A stretch of 64,000 nt of DNA from Toxonevra muliebris (Eukaryota > Arthropoda > Insecta > Diptera > Pallopteridae). The notes below the pieces were generated by a model. It was not told the DNA's origin. It ran no database searches and saw only the letters and a list, made by a program, of their open reading frames with translations. The stretch covers positions 84,580,019 to 84,644,018 of the forward strand of contig OY829327.1 in the NCBI GenBank assembly GCA_963691655.1, read 5' to 3'. Positions 22,567 to 35,700 of this stretch are shown piece after piece (the stretch's first letter is position 1; each line of letters opens with the position of its first letter). Position numbers and translations under genes: made by a program.

Positions 22567-24614
22567 TGTAAATTTAAATGAGATTTTTGTGGATATTAGT
22601 TTTTAGCTCAATCTAAAATTTGAGAACTAAGTGGTTAAGAATCTTAAGTAGGCCCAATTATTGATTATTTACTTCCTGCATACGAGTAAACTTTAAAATA
22701 TTTTCTAATTCAGCTTTTACAGCTTTCACTCAATCTTCCTAAGACAAGCTAAAATAAAGTGGAACTCCATAGGTTTCAAATAGTGCAGTTGCGGCAACTG
22801 CGGTCTATGCACACTATGAAAGCATGGAAGCAACTCCAATGCATGCGTTCTTCTTCCGTAGCATAGAAATAAAAGTTGAAAGCTGCTAAAGTTATGAAAA
22901 CAATATGAAACATGCGGAAGAGAATTGCGTTTACTGCATTAGGCTATCAAGCAAGTTATTAAGTTCCAATAATCCACAAGTGTAGGGTATAAAAAAATTA
23001 ATTGTTGACAGAACATAATGCGTATCTATTTAATTATGCATTCAAGAAACTAATGACGCCTTTCAATGAATAATTGATTGTAATTTAAGTGTTTTTGCAA
23101 ATTTACTGCCCCTAGCCTTAGTGAAATAACAAACAAATTTAATACTTCAAATCCTCAATTCTACAATTGTGTCGCTCACAATAATAGTGGTTTAACTCAA
23201 TTTTTTACAATATACATTTTTCCCGTAAAGTTATCGGGTTTTATTATATATTTCATTATGAAAGTGAACTGACTCAAATTTGCTTTACGATCTAAAATAC
23301 GATTTAAAGTACGTAGTCTAATTGGATCGGATAATTATAATTATGGAAGTATATTTATATTTTTTTTTTGTATTTTTAACATATCTGGATCTTTATAGTA
23401 ACAAAACAGTGTGTTATTATTGTCTTGTTGTATTAAGAAATGAACAAACACGTATTTTTTTGTTTTTGCTAATTTTTTCATAAAAAGGTTTTATTTAAAA
23501 AAATTTTGTTATGCCACTTATTCAAAAACACGATTTTTGTTGTTGTTTGTGCATATTTATCACTATTTATCAATTAATATCGATTATTTGAAAGTTTAGC
23601 ATATCATATTTTTAGAAAAACTCACAGAAAAATATATAAATATATGAGTAAACTATGTTTTTTCAAAGTTATTACTTTTTCAGTTGCAATCTAAAATGTC
23701 AAATGAGTGCAATTTTTGTTTGGTTGTAAAATACATTTCAAATACCATAAAATAGTTGTACCAGTTTCTACTTAATCAGTTGATACATAACAAAATAAAA
23801 AGCCATGCCTGGAGAATTTTGTAAGAAAAAATTGGTTGTATTACAGATCTGTAACACGGCGTGATAAAGGGTTAAAAATTTAAATTTAAAGCAAGTTTAA
23901 TGCGTAGAACTAAAACAAAATTGCCCTGCGGCAAATTAGCTAAAAACAATATATTTTTTTTTGTTTTTAATTTCAAAGTTTGTCACGTCACGGACTAACG
24001 CCTGTAATCGTAAGTGCAGTCCGTTGCAAAGTCAAATATTATTATTATGAGCAGGGAGCGGAAAAAAGGCAAAATAAAATTTCCTATCTATAGTTAGTAT
24101 TTATTCTGAAATTTCAAATTACAGATTTTCGTATTTATATGTCGCTTATGAGAAACAAAAACATAGAAATAAAAAAATGTTGGAAAAATCGTTGAATACT
24201 ATATATTAATATAGATTAAAAATTGTATTTTGCATTTTTTCCGCTCCATGATTATACGCAATGCGTGTTTTATATGGAGATGGAATCATTCGCTGAAAAA
24301 AGGAAGCAAAATGCAAAGCGGTATAGAGAAGAATTGAAAAAGACCTACTTAAGTCGAAAGGAAGGAATTTTAAAATAAAAGTAGCTCAAACCGCATTTTC
24401 TTCGAATGTATACATTTTTTAAAATAAATTATTCAAAATGAACAATTTTTTAAGTACATCACAAACCCATGTAAGGTTTGAAAATTTTAAAAACTCGATT
24501 TTTTTTATTATTTTATAGTACAATATGTCTAAAATATTCTCTTTGTTTTAAGTTAATTTGAGTAAAAGTCTAAGAGATAGAGCTTTGGAAAGTTCTCCTT
24601 ATTAGGGTTTCTTA
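22567..24614. other. AT-rich intergenic stretch
   Basis: Two kilobases without a supportable exon. A lone AAAGGGTTAA at 23868-23877 resembles a piggyBac-type right end but has no left partner. Confidence 0.3.
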
Positions 24615-25057
24615 ATGCTCGTATCTATACAGTTTTTCGCGGTAGAATATCGTTTTTTGAACTCCAAAACCGCATACCGCCTTTTTTACCAAAATACCGC
24701 GTTTATACTGAGAAAAAATATAAAATTTTTAGAGCTATTCAAATTTATCAATCGCAATGCAAAACGTCTGAAAGAACAATGGCAACTCGTTGTGAGTATA
24801 CTTTTGAAAGAAGTGGAAACATTGAAGGCGATTCTTGTTGTCAAATGTAATATCCATGCGTTGATTTCTATAAATATCTCATAGCAAAGCCGCAAATTTC
24901 TTTAAAGCACAAATTCAATACAACTACAGAAGGAGATATGAAAATGGAGAACGAAGACGATTTAGATGATGGATAAATTGCTTTCCTTGTTAATTTTCAT
25001 TGAAAAAATTGATACCGCGAAATATACAATTTTTGGTCCAAAAAAAGATACGAGCGT
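24615..25057 (+). mobile_element. TA-flanked element with shared internal frame, copy A
   Basis: Bordered by TA (24613-24614, 25058-25059) with inverted tips ATGCTCGTATCT / AGATACGAGCGT and a second inner pair ACAGTTTTTCGCGGTA / ACCGCGAAATATACA. A second copy in reverse orientation lies at 61922-62444. Both hold a similar peptide frame (FKFINRNAKR ... LKEVETLKAIL). Function of that frame is unknown. Confidence 0.7.
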
Positions 25058-26552
25058 TAGGTATGCCGGCTGAAAACAGAAAACTTTCATCACGTTTTTC
25101 TCAAAACTTTATTTTTGAAGTCGGTTAACATGATTTCTCAAAAATAACGAACTAATCCTGTTCAAATTTTGCACACTTCTTTAAGATTGACAAGTGCTTG
25201 AACGAAGGATTTTTCTTCTTTTTTATCACAACTAATTTTACAAGGCAATACGTAGTGCAAATTATACTAAAAATAGTATCTTTTTGTACATAACTCTGCC
25301 AACATTTTAATTTTTTTTGTTTTCCTTTGTCCAAGCACGAGCTATACATATCTACTAATAGAAATAGTTTGGTTTTTTTTTAATTTCAGATGAATCTGCC
25401 ATGAGTTACTTTGGCAACGTCAAGGGAACTTTATTCTGAGGAGTCACAGGAAATGAGGCTCCAATAGATGAATTTTTAATTTTTTGCGGTTCCAAAATCA
25501 AAATAAGGAGAAAAAAAGAAGATTTTTCTTTGTTTCTTCACATTCAGGACGTACGACTGTTAAGTGTGTAGCCATGGGAATGCCCATATGTTAATTTTTT
25601 ATACTAATTTTAGACTAAAATCATTAATTTATGATGACTTTCCTAAAATTTTGTGTATTATCTTCCAATAAAAGTTGTAAAATAATGTTTGGTCCTTTTA
25701 CTATAGTTCATTTTGCAAAACACTTGATAGTCCAAAAAACAAATAAATGGAGTTACACCACTATTATAATGAAAGGCACAATTATAACCATTCAATTTGC
25801 AATTGTAGTAGTGCTTTGGGCGGTGGTGCTTGCCTGCGAAATAAAATGCGCGTAAAAGCGATAAGTAGCAGCATACAATTTTATAACAAATGATATAAAC
25901 GTTTAAGTTTCCGTCTGTTTCCTTTGGCAAAGTTATGAAATAAAATGAGATATACAGATATTAAAGAATTGAATTTAAAAGCAGAGTATTATTAAAGTAA
26001 TAAGCTTACCTTCCGTAGACAACTTAACAATTGCAACTTAATTTATTTTGATAAAGATTAAAGCGGGGTTCCGCATTAACCTTCCGAAAGCGTATAGCCT
26101 CTTTCAAAAATAATTGGTCAACACGTTTTTTACGCTAAAAATCTAATTTGTTATATGTATTAATGAAATGTGCAACAATTATGCAATTTTAAGGAGATTA
26201 GATATGCAGCAACTACTAAACTACGCACAAACTTAGACTTTCCACTCCGCCGCTGTCTGCTTCTCCGAAATTACTTTCTTTCTTCCGTAGCGTTTAATTT
26301 CAAACACGAATTTATTTTTTTATAGGACTTATTTAATCAATTTTCATTGTATTTTCACAAACCTATTTTATATCTTAATTGCATTAGATTTTCCAATGCA
26401 CACAAAACAAATAGAAAAACCGTAGTGACTGTCCGGCTGTCAGCTGATTTATTTTTGCTTCGCAATTGTCAAATATTCAAGTGTAATATATTTGTTAGTC
26501 CCAGTGAAAACTTTAGCTGACGTTAAAAACCATATATGTAGTACTTACATAT
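25058..26552. other. AT-rich intergenic stretch
   Basis: No exon or bounded repeat recognised. Confidence 0.3.
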
Positions 26553-26776
26553 ATTGGCAGCACGGTTGCCACTTTGGTCCTTTTGGACCAAAAGTGGTCC
26601 TTTTATTTTCGTTTGGTCCGCTGGTCCTTTTTTTTCTGAATTGGTCCTTTTTCAAAAATATTAAGTAATTAACTTTCATATGTAGTGTATGAGTCACTCT
26701 GTGACTAAAAAATGTGATGTTAAAAAAATCAGTGTAAGAAAGTTGTAGTAATGAAAGCAGGCAATACTGTTGATAA

Positions 26777-27125
26777 TTTTGTTTATTTGAATTAGGGAGG
26801 GCAGGCCCTTCCCGAAAACGGATTTTTGGCATTAAAATGTATTCAATAAATAGTAAAATAACAAATAAAAGAAACTAAATGGATACATGACGCACTAAAT
26901 TCGGTGGCCATTTTGGTTCTATTTCGCGCGAATTTTTTACTTTTTTTAAATGTGATTTGAATACAAATGACCTTTTAATTTGCGCGACACAAGTGCAATT
27001 TATGCATGATGTATTCATTTATAGTCATATCTTTTTTTAGTTATTTTTACTATTTTTTGAAAAAATTTTAGCGACAAGAAACCGAACCGGGAAAGGGCGG
27101 CACGCCCCAATTCATATTAACAAAA
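26777..27125. mobile_element. Inverted-repeat element nested in the hAT
   Basis: The left end TTTTGTTTATTTGAATTAGG then GAGGGCAGGCCC pairs with the reverse complement of the right end (TTTTGTTAATATGAATTGGG then GCGTGCCGCCC) at roughly 70%. About 350 bp, probably an older MITE copied along with or inserted into the hAT element. Confidence 0.45.
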
Positions 27126-27820
27126 TTTGAGTCAAAAAGTGTAATCTGAACATTTACCAATAATTTGAAAACAATAGAATAACTTTTTTTCAATACGCCT
27201 GCCTAATTGAATCCGCCTTGCTGGCAATGGCTTCGTCAGTAAGTCTGCCATCATGTTTTCGTTCTACTTAGTCCTTTTGAAAACAAACTCCAGCGTCTTT
27301 GTGCTTTTATTGGCCAGAAAACTGAAAACATCTATCCTACGATCAGTCTCAAGCAACTTTGTCTTCGTACAACTTAGTTGGTGCGTTCATTTGTTGAATA
27401 AATCCACTCAAAATTCGCCGAAGTCACACGAAGTCTTTTCATGCTTCTGATAAAGATGTAAACACAGACCCGGTCGGTGAAAGAGCTTCTAAGTTGCTGA
27501 CGAAATCTACTTTGGTTTCGATACTACTTAGTAGTAAAGATTTAGCAACGCCATTCTGTTGAGGAGCATATGGCACTGTTTTTAGTTTTGAATACCGTTT
27601 TTTTTCTAAATTTCGGGGCTTTCAAGACACATCTTCTTTTTTCTTTGATATCTGATTTCAAAAATGACTTTACATTTGTATTCATCTATAAAATAATATA
27701 CTTTCTGCCCTGTAATTTTTTGATTTGTCGACATACTTGATTGATTTATCGTGTCCCAAAAATGTTCTTCTTTGTATCTGAATTGCTAACCATTTTTTTG
27801 TTGTTGTTTTTGGTATTGTT

Positions 27821-28165
27821 TAATGTGATATATGTTTTTACTATATAACAATCTCTTAAAATATTATAAGCAGTTTTTACACACTTTTTAATACATATGT
27901 GCTATATGAATTTGTAAGCACTTCTTTTTTTGTTTTTTCTGCTAATATATAATGTGATATACTTATGTTTGTACAATATAATAATCACTTAAAATATTAT
28001 AAGTAATTTTTATATACCTTTCATTACATATGTGCTATATGAATTTCTGAGCACTTTTTGCTTTTTTGTTTTAGTTTGATATATGTATGTATTCTATAGC
28101 AATCGCTAAAAAAATATTATAAAATTGTTATACACATTTTACAATGTGCTATATTTACTTGTTAA
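27821..28165 (+). repeat. Tandem repeat, three ~125-130 bp units
   Basis: Units start near 27821, 27951 and 28076. Each contains TGATATA-type start, AATATTATAA, an ACATTTTACATATGTGCTATA-like block and a TTTGTTTT run. The last unit is shorter and more diverged. Lies in the right part of the hAT-like element. Confidence 0.6.
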
Positions 28166-28274
28166 ATAAACCAAATAATTAAAAAAAATTTGGTCCATTT
28201 TTTTCCATTTTGGTCCTTTTTGCTTTTGTTTTTGGTCCCAAAAAAAATTTTTGTGTGGCAACCGTGATTGGCAG

Positions 28275-28978
28275 TACACTTAAAGTACATTCCCCAACAT
28301 TAGAGCGAGAAAACCGATAAACGAATGTACCCGAAATGTTCTTTCAAAAATATAAATCTCAGGAGCGGTGTCAAATATATCAAATAATTTTTTTCCATTT
28401 TTTAGAGTTTAGTTTATGAAATTTGTTTTGTTAAATGAATTTAATAAATTAAAAGAGAAAAAGGTCCGAAAGTTGCTTTTTCTTGTGTAAAACAGAAACA
28501 AAGTTAAATAATTTATTTTGCATACGGAAATATGTTCATAATGCGACAAAAATGCGCAGCAATTTGGGACTTAAAATTAAAGGAATATTTTTATTTGCTC
28601 AGCGCTCTTCACCTCTGAGGACTATTAACAAATACAAGAAACCAGATATTTATGTATATAAAAATAGTTCAATTCGTTTCGGACCATATTCTTCTATTTT
28701 AATTTCGCCCCTGGAACGATTTGACAATTGTTTGTTTGTATAGTTTACAAATATACCCATATACCAACACAAATAAACAATTCCGATATAGACTGTCTCT
28801 TTTTGATTACGGAATTCAAATTCATTGTGAAGGTAGGTTACTGCCAATATAGAAGTATTGCATATATGTTAAAAACCTAGATTACAGTTCTACAGTTCGT
28901 GTGCTACAGCTTTCCCATAATATATTTGCAGGTGAATGTTCATTTTTACGTAGAATATTTCATTCTGTAAAATAATGG
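28275..28978. other. Unassigned stretch
   Basis: AT-rich; no convincing exon. Confidence 0.25.
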
Positions 28979-29598
28979 GTGCGTTTCCTGGGTGCAATTC
29001 AGAAAAGCTGATTTCGAAGTGATTTATCAAAAATCAGAAATCAGTGGTTGCGTTCGAAAGACACAAAATTTTAAACTGTAAATTGTAAATTACCAACAGT
29101 TGTTTTTAAACTGTTGTGTTTTCTGAACGGCGTGATGCATCATCTGTCCAATTTTTGCGAAACAACATGTTGGCATAAAAGAACGGAAAAATAATATGAT
29201 GAAAAAAATGGCGTCCAAATGCCAACAGTTGAGCTGATCAAAAACACACAACTACGCGTTCAGAAGACACGCTCTCCTCTGTTGACCAACTGTTGTGTCT
29301 TCTGAACACAGCCTGTGTTTGCGTCTTAGAAACGGCATAATGTTGTAAAATTTTGGAAAATCATTAAATTCTAGTTTTTGTTTTAATTTCCTTCTAAAAA
29401 TATATTTATTTAATTTTTGGATGATTTCGAACTTGTGGCGAGTTTGTCAACTGTCAAAGTTTTGAGAAATCATGCTAACCTGAAAAATCAAAAAATAATA
29501 TGATTGCGAAAATGGCATTCGCTTTGCTAATCAGAAGCGACGTGTTTCTAACACACTTTGAAAGCAGCTTTTCTGATTTTGCACCCAGGAAACGGCAC
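28979..29598. mobile_element. 620-bp foldback element
   Basis: The left end GTGCGTTTCCTGGGTGCAA then CAGAAAAGCTG pairs with the reverse complement of the right end (GTGCCGTTTCCTGGGTGCAA then CAGAAAAGCTG). Inside, ACTGTTGTGTTTTCTGAACG (29108), its near-complement at 29245-29275 and the direct copy ACTGTTGTGTCTTCTGAACA (29289) form a second layer. Non-coding. Confidence 0.65.
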
Positions 29599-30953
29599 AA
29601 AAATTGAACTCTCAGCTGACATATCTTAGCCATTTATAGTCAAATTTAAACAAGTAACATAAGACGCGTAATTAAATTATATATGTAACGACATAGCTTG
29701 GCTCGATAGAAGCTATAGTTAATGAGATATTTACCTGTAAGTAAAACTGTAACCTGAAAAATCGCCATTTTGCCATATTTCGAAAACTGACCTTCGTGCA
29801 CAGCGACCTCGAATTAGTTTAACAACATACTTTGGTTCATGTTATATTTTAAGTTTGAAATTTTGTATTCCAGTGTAATAGACACAAGAAATTCATTTAC
29901 TGGGAATTCCATTTATTCTAATTTGATTTTGAAGTAATTTTTATTTGTAATACTTAGGCATTTGTGATTGAATCAATTTTAACAATAAATACACTTTTTA
30001 TATTCATTTGAAATACATTTTTGTTTTAAAAGTCTAATTTAAATAAACATTCAATATTCAGAATTTTCGAAGCAATTGAAAAATATTTTCTTTACTATAA
30101 ATCTATATGCATGTGTGTCCACTGTTTTTAAAATATTAAAAGGATCCACTGCACTGGACAAACTTTTGATGAAGGTATTTGATAATCGTATAAGTATAAA
30201 GTTTGATAGAATCTATTCATTCTGTCTTCAAAGTGAATTGAATTTTTACTTACAATATATAACAAATGAAAATGTTTGATACAATTTTATATTCAATTAA
30301 TATTTTTTTCATTATTTCAATAAAACTTTAAAGACTATTTTAAATAACAAGATTTAAAGTTAACTTATATATAATATAACTGCATTGCACATACAGTATG
30401 AGTAAATAGTATAGCTAGGTATATATACATGTATATATTATAGTTAAGTAAAATACGATTTGCCAATTGTAACAAAGAAATTTGTTTTGAGAACAGCCAT
30501 TGAAGAAAGAAAATTCAATTTTTTTAAATAACTTACTAACACTTATTCTAAGCGCATTTTGCAATATATTTTAATAAAAAATATATACTTATTAAAGTTA
30601 AGTTGCTTTTTTTCAAGTGTGTTTGTCGAGAATTATTTTATAATTTACTTTGAATTTCCAAATTTAATAAAGGGATTAATTTAACTACGTTAAATGTTAT
30701 AAAGAAATATTAACTACGTTATATTCATAAATACAAGGAAATATCGTAAACCTTTAGACAAACACACAAAAATTACTCGGCTTTTATAGTGAAACGAATA
30801 CCTCCAGCAGTTTTCACAATAATGCGTTGTTTCGAAGCCACACTTTCTAATAAATTATTTATATTAAAATTATACAACTAATATTAATGCAATACATTTT
30901 CCTTCCTCATTTGTAGATATATTATGTGCTAAAAATTACGAAAATTACAAATT
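29599..30953. other. AT-rich 3' flank of the guanylate cyclase gene
   Basis: Very AT-rich; presumably 3' UTR next to the stop at 30954 and intergenic DNA beyond. No clear polyadenylation signal was fixed. Confidence 0.3.
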
Positions 30954-32772
30954 CTACGAGTTTATCTTAGCTAATAGTGGCTGCGTTACTGCACTATTTC
31001 CTACCACCAATGATGAGTTATCTCTAGTACCGCCACTGCCGCCTCCAATACTGCTACCATTTGCTGTTGCCGCCACCAATGCATTACGCTCATCGGCGAT
31101 GCTATTCGATGTATTCTTACATAAAAGCTTAAAGTTTTTCACATTATTCGCCTTGACAATGTTATTGTAATTACTGGTGTTGCTGCTCCCACAACCGTTA
31201 TTAAGATTAATGTTTTGGCTGCCGAGCAGCAGATGCATTTTGCTACTATTCAAATGATTGTTGAGTGATTCGTGCAGTGCATCAACGTCATCGCCATCAT
31301 CTTCTTCGTTCACAATGTTATTTACCTCTTCGTGTAGTTCTTCCTCGGGAACAAATGCCACATCGCGATTGTGTTCATCGATGAATTTTATGCGAAGGCC
31401 GCTATTTATGCTACCACCATCATACTCTGTGCGCGCATTTGACATTAGTGTGGAAATTGTCGGTGAAGGTCTTAATTTTATTCTTGTAGAGGGCTGTAGT
31501 ATGCCGCTCAAGTTTGAATTCGAATTCGATTGTATTAGGTGACCAAAACTGCTCCTCGGATGATTGCTGATGTTGTTGTTGTGATTCTTCAGCGCGCCCG
31601 ACAGTGGTAAACGTATGTTGATAAATTCGCTGTTATCCTTGTTGGGGTCCCCACGCAATGATCGGCTGCTGTAGACGTCAGTGGTGCCACTGGTGTCATC
31701 ATGGCGCATCTTACTGGGATTGGATTTGTCTTTGTTGCCATATGTCTGCCTTGCTACCGTGTCCAAATAGTAGTTGAAATCTTCAGTCTTAAATTCGCCG
31801 TCATTGAGTTTGGGTGACGAAGCAGATATTTTGCGTTTAACACGCAAATTTGGCGTATTTTGATGGCTCGCTTGATTCACAAGTTGCTGTACCTGCGAAA
31901 GCGGTGAGATCTCTGAGTGCTGCTTTTGCAGACCACTACCATAACGTTGCGGTGGATGTTTCAATGATGAGCGCCGCGAAAGAATTAATTTTTGCGGGGA
32001 CATTGGAGACTCTGGCTTTGGCATCTCCCCCTCCAACCAATAAGTCAACATTTCGCCTTTACCCTTCATCGGCACGAAGCCACGACGTGTCGTTATGAAT
32101 GTTCCAAAGTCATCTAATGCTACTTTCGTTTTTTCACTTATATGAATTTTTAGCGCCTCGCCATTTGATTCCATGCGTGATGCTGTATTTACAGTATCGC
32201 CAAATAGGCAATACCGAGGCATTTTAAGACCCACCACTCCAGCAACACAAGCTCCTGAATGTAGTCCAATGCGCAGCTTGAGACGATCATTCGGACGATG
32301 ATGTATTTTGAAGTTGTGCACAGCCTGGAGCAGCGCTAATGCCAGTCGAGCTATTTCACGCGCATGCTTATTACCGTTACGTATTGGCAGCCCAGACACG
32401 ACCATATAAGCATCCCCGATCGTTTCCACTTTGTACACATCGAAATTCTCAACAATCGAATCGAAACATGTATAGAGATCATTAAGGAATTGCACCACTT
32501 GCATGGGTGTACTCTCGGCAGATATTGCCGTAAAGCCAACAATATCGCTGAAATAGATGGTGACTTGATCGAAAGTTTCTGCTACCACTGGCTGTCCGCT
32601 AATGAGTTGGGCGGCCACACTTTGTGGCAACAATTGATAAAGTAGTTTCTCACACTTTTTCTTCTCTTCAATGTAGTCTTGGGTACGTTCTTCGACTAGC
32701 TCTTCTAAATTGTTAGCATATTGTTCCATACGCTTTAGCAAATTGTCAACAATGTTACCAGTTTCATTATCC
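30954..32772 (-). CDS. Guanylate cyclase last exon: catalytic domain and long tail
   Basis: Encodes the dimerisation helix, then the cyclase domain: metal-site [25 protein letters not shown] with the guanine-selecting Glu, and [18 protein letters not shown] with the guanine-selecting Cys, so GTP is the expected substrate. After [13 protein letters not shown] comes a tail of about 350 residues rich in Asn, Ser, Gly and an acidic stretch ([13 protein letters not shown]), ending KINS and TAG at 30954-30956. The tail is much longer than in vertebrate natriuretic receptors. Confidence 0.95.
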
Positions 32773-35700
32773 CTGTGAATAAGATGGAAAAGAGTGAAAA
32801 ACTAATATCCTGTTTCAAAATTGTTGATTGCAGAAAAAGGACTATGTCTGCTACTTAGAAAAACTTATATTATTCTTTAGCTGTTTGATCGAAATTTTTT
32901 ATCTTTTAATGAACTTACTTATTTATTTTACGAATTATTGTTTTAAGTGCATTAAAATCTGGACGTTCCGTTGGGTCTTCCGACCAGCATTTGGTCATGA
33001 TACTGTTGATATCGATAGAATTCTTTTCATTGTTATCGGTATATGGACGAAACGGTTGTTCGGTTAACAGCGGATAACCTTTGACTAACTCGACGATCTC
33101 TGTAAGTATAAATAAGTATTCAAAAGAAAGAAATTAAAATCATTTTCTGATATTCTTAAGGGACTTTAGTAGACTTCCTATTTCCAACATTATTTTTTTT
33201 ATGAAAAGTGATCGTCTGATTCCACACTTTTCCCTCTGGTAGTTGCATAGTTCCATAAAGGAAAAATATGAAACTTGTGAGCCAAAAAGAAACAATACAA
33301 AAAACTTTTATTTTACAATCAAGTGTGTAAAAAATTTCAAATTCATTGTGGAAATAGAACGAAATTTTGAAAATAGTTTAAAAATATTTTTTTTTTTTCA
33401 AATAAAAATACGTGCAGTATTGATATCACTTTTAATGGAATTAACAGTTGATATTAAACCTAATATTTCATTGAATTGTAGTCTACATTTTAAAGCATTA
33501 AAAATGTTTCCAGAGCATCTTTTATAATCAAATCGAATAAGAACAAAAACATCAAAAACAAAACAACGCAATTCAATATATAGCAATACAACAAATACAT
33601 ACGTACACACCCTTAATACAACTTCGAAAAAAAAAAATAGAAGAAACCAACGTTTTTGAAAGCAAAGAATAAGCAAATTATTTTTGCGGCGTCGTTTACG
33701 CTTCATAATTTACACTTCGTACTAGCAGATGCCTGTTATAAGCCGCTCACCTATTGCTTCCTGCCGCCGCAAGCCAATCGAGCCACCATGTCAAAGAAAC
33801 CATCAAACCTATTGCGCTCAAATAGCTATCTGAGTATGTTGCGACCTTTTTTGAGCGATTGTGAGAAATATGCTACCTGTCCACCGATAAAAATGCAAAT
33901 GCTCGAAATCAACAAAAGAGGAAGTGAAACAGCCAACACCGTAGCGAAGAGGTTTGCTGCGAAAACAATCTTAGCCTCAACAACAACTACGAGACCTTCG
34001 AGCAATTTAAGCTCGATGCGCGCTTTCAATTTCAATGTGAATCCTTTATGGCATAGACACTGTAATCCACATCAACGCAAATCGCAGCAAACTACGACAG
34101 AGCTACAATTACGACAGAGAGGTGGGCAGGATGGCAAAGGAAAGCAGCAGGATCAACATCAGCATCAGCAGCACAAGAAACATAAGTCCTCTTTGCCGGC
34201 TCCTACCACAACCAAACCAGGAGCCTTTGCTGCAGTAGTTCCACTACAGACTCCTTCCACTAAAAAGTGTGAGAGCGATATGAATTTGGTTGGAAATGCT
34301 ACGATAATGCAACGTTCATTGCCAATATTTGAAGTACTACCTCCACTAATGACTACAAACTCGCATAATTTATTATATCAAAATTCATATTTGCTGGATG
34401 GTGTGAACTATAATTATAACATGGACAAAGCGACTAATGCTGGTAGTAGTCTTAGCAATGGAAAACTAAAATTAAACTATGCGAAATTTTTTAAGAGCAG
34501 TGAGTAATTGTGTGTTTTCTCATACAATCTAAAAATGCGTAGTTAGAGAAACTTTGGGTATGAACCATAGAACAATAAACCATAGGATCTTGGTCTACTT
34601 TTATATAATAATGCAGTTGAATCACAGATTTCGAAAAAAGCTCATTTCGGATATTTGAAATTTTACAAGTACACTCTGAAAAAAATCCGAGATGAGCCCT
34701 TTTCAAAATTTGCGATTCAGTTATAAATTGGTAAACACCAGATGTTTGCTTATAGATTACTCGATTTGTGGCGGATGATTGCATTCAATTGTTTTTCCAC
34801 AATTTAGTTGCTATACACCCGAACTGCGGCAAAGGCAATGCATACTGGCATGACACATATCTCATCTATCTACATATATATGGGGAGTTTCATCTCAAGT
34901 GAACCCACTTTTAAAATCGATCAGACTCAAACTTGCACAAAGTTTAGTTCTATTGGGTAGTAGTTACCACACCAAATTTGAACACAATCGGTCAAAAACT
35001 CGCGGTAGAATTTTGGCATTTTGGTCACAGTCCCTTTTTCGGATCCATGTAACTAATCATCTATTGCATTAATAAAATTTAGTCCAACAACGTTTTCGTC
35101 AGATTTTTATTTAATCTTTTGAAAAATCAAAAAAACTAAAATTTTTGGGTCAATGGGAAGCTCTGGTCCTTTCCTTGGAGAACTCGGAAGTCCAAAGTGG
35201 GCTTAGTTTTGTTTATCTATCGAAATGAACGTAGAGTAACTCAAAACACTCATGACGCCATCTCTCTCTGTTCTCATGATTCCCACTCGAAATGATAGCT
35301 GAACCGATTTACTTCATATTTAAAACAAAATACTCTATATTTAACTTCCGAATTTCGCCGCTAGAGAGCACCACCCATATAAAGAAAATAAAAGTTTCGC
35401 CCTAGCTCTGTAACCGCTAAAGATACTATTATGAAATTCGGTGAGAGGATTGTTCTTAGCAAGCTTCCAAATATAGGATACATTTAGCTCCCGTATATTG
35501 CCGCTAGAAGGCACCTCTCATATAGCTTAAATCTAAATTGTGGAATATCTCAAGAATCGTTTGTGGTACGACTATAAGATTTAGTATGAAAACATTATTT
35601 GTCAATGGCATTCTATGGAAAGAATATAGGTGGGCGTGGATTAGGGGGCATGACATATTAGTGGTAGTGATTGCGCAGGACTTGGTCAGTTGTGAGCAAG

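Larger units (their letters stand above)
26561..28266. mobile_element. hAT-like non-autonomous element with perfect TSD
   Basis: The identical 8-bp flanks ATTGGCAG (26553-26560 and 28267-28274) are a perfect hAT-length target duplication. The ends CACGGTTGCCAC / GTGGCAACCGTG are 12-bp inverted repeats, and many GGTCC subterminal repeats crowd both ends (TTTGGTCCTTTT at left, TTTGGTCC at right). No transposase remains in the 1.7 kb. It contains a nested inverted-repeat element and a tandem repeat. Confidence 0.85.

Noticed and set aside
31258..32645. Several plus-strand open frames
   Set aside because: Shadows of the guanylate cyclase catalytic exon on the other strand.
33656..33787. Upstream extension of the nested gene by 44 codons
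   Set aside because: Starts only at TTG; the first ATG with good context is at 33788. It could be 5' UTR.
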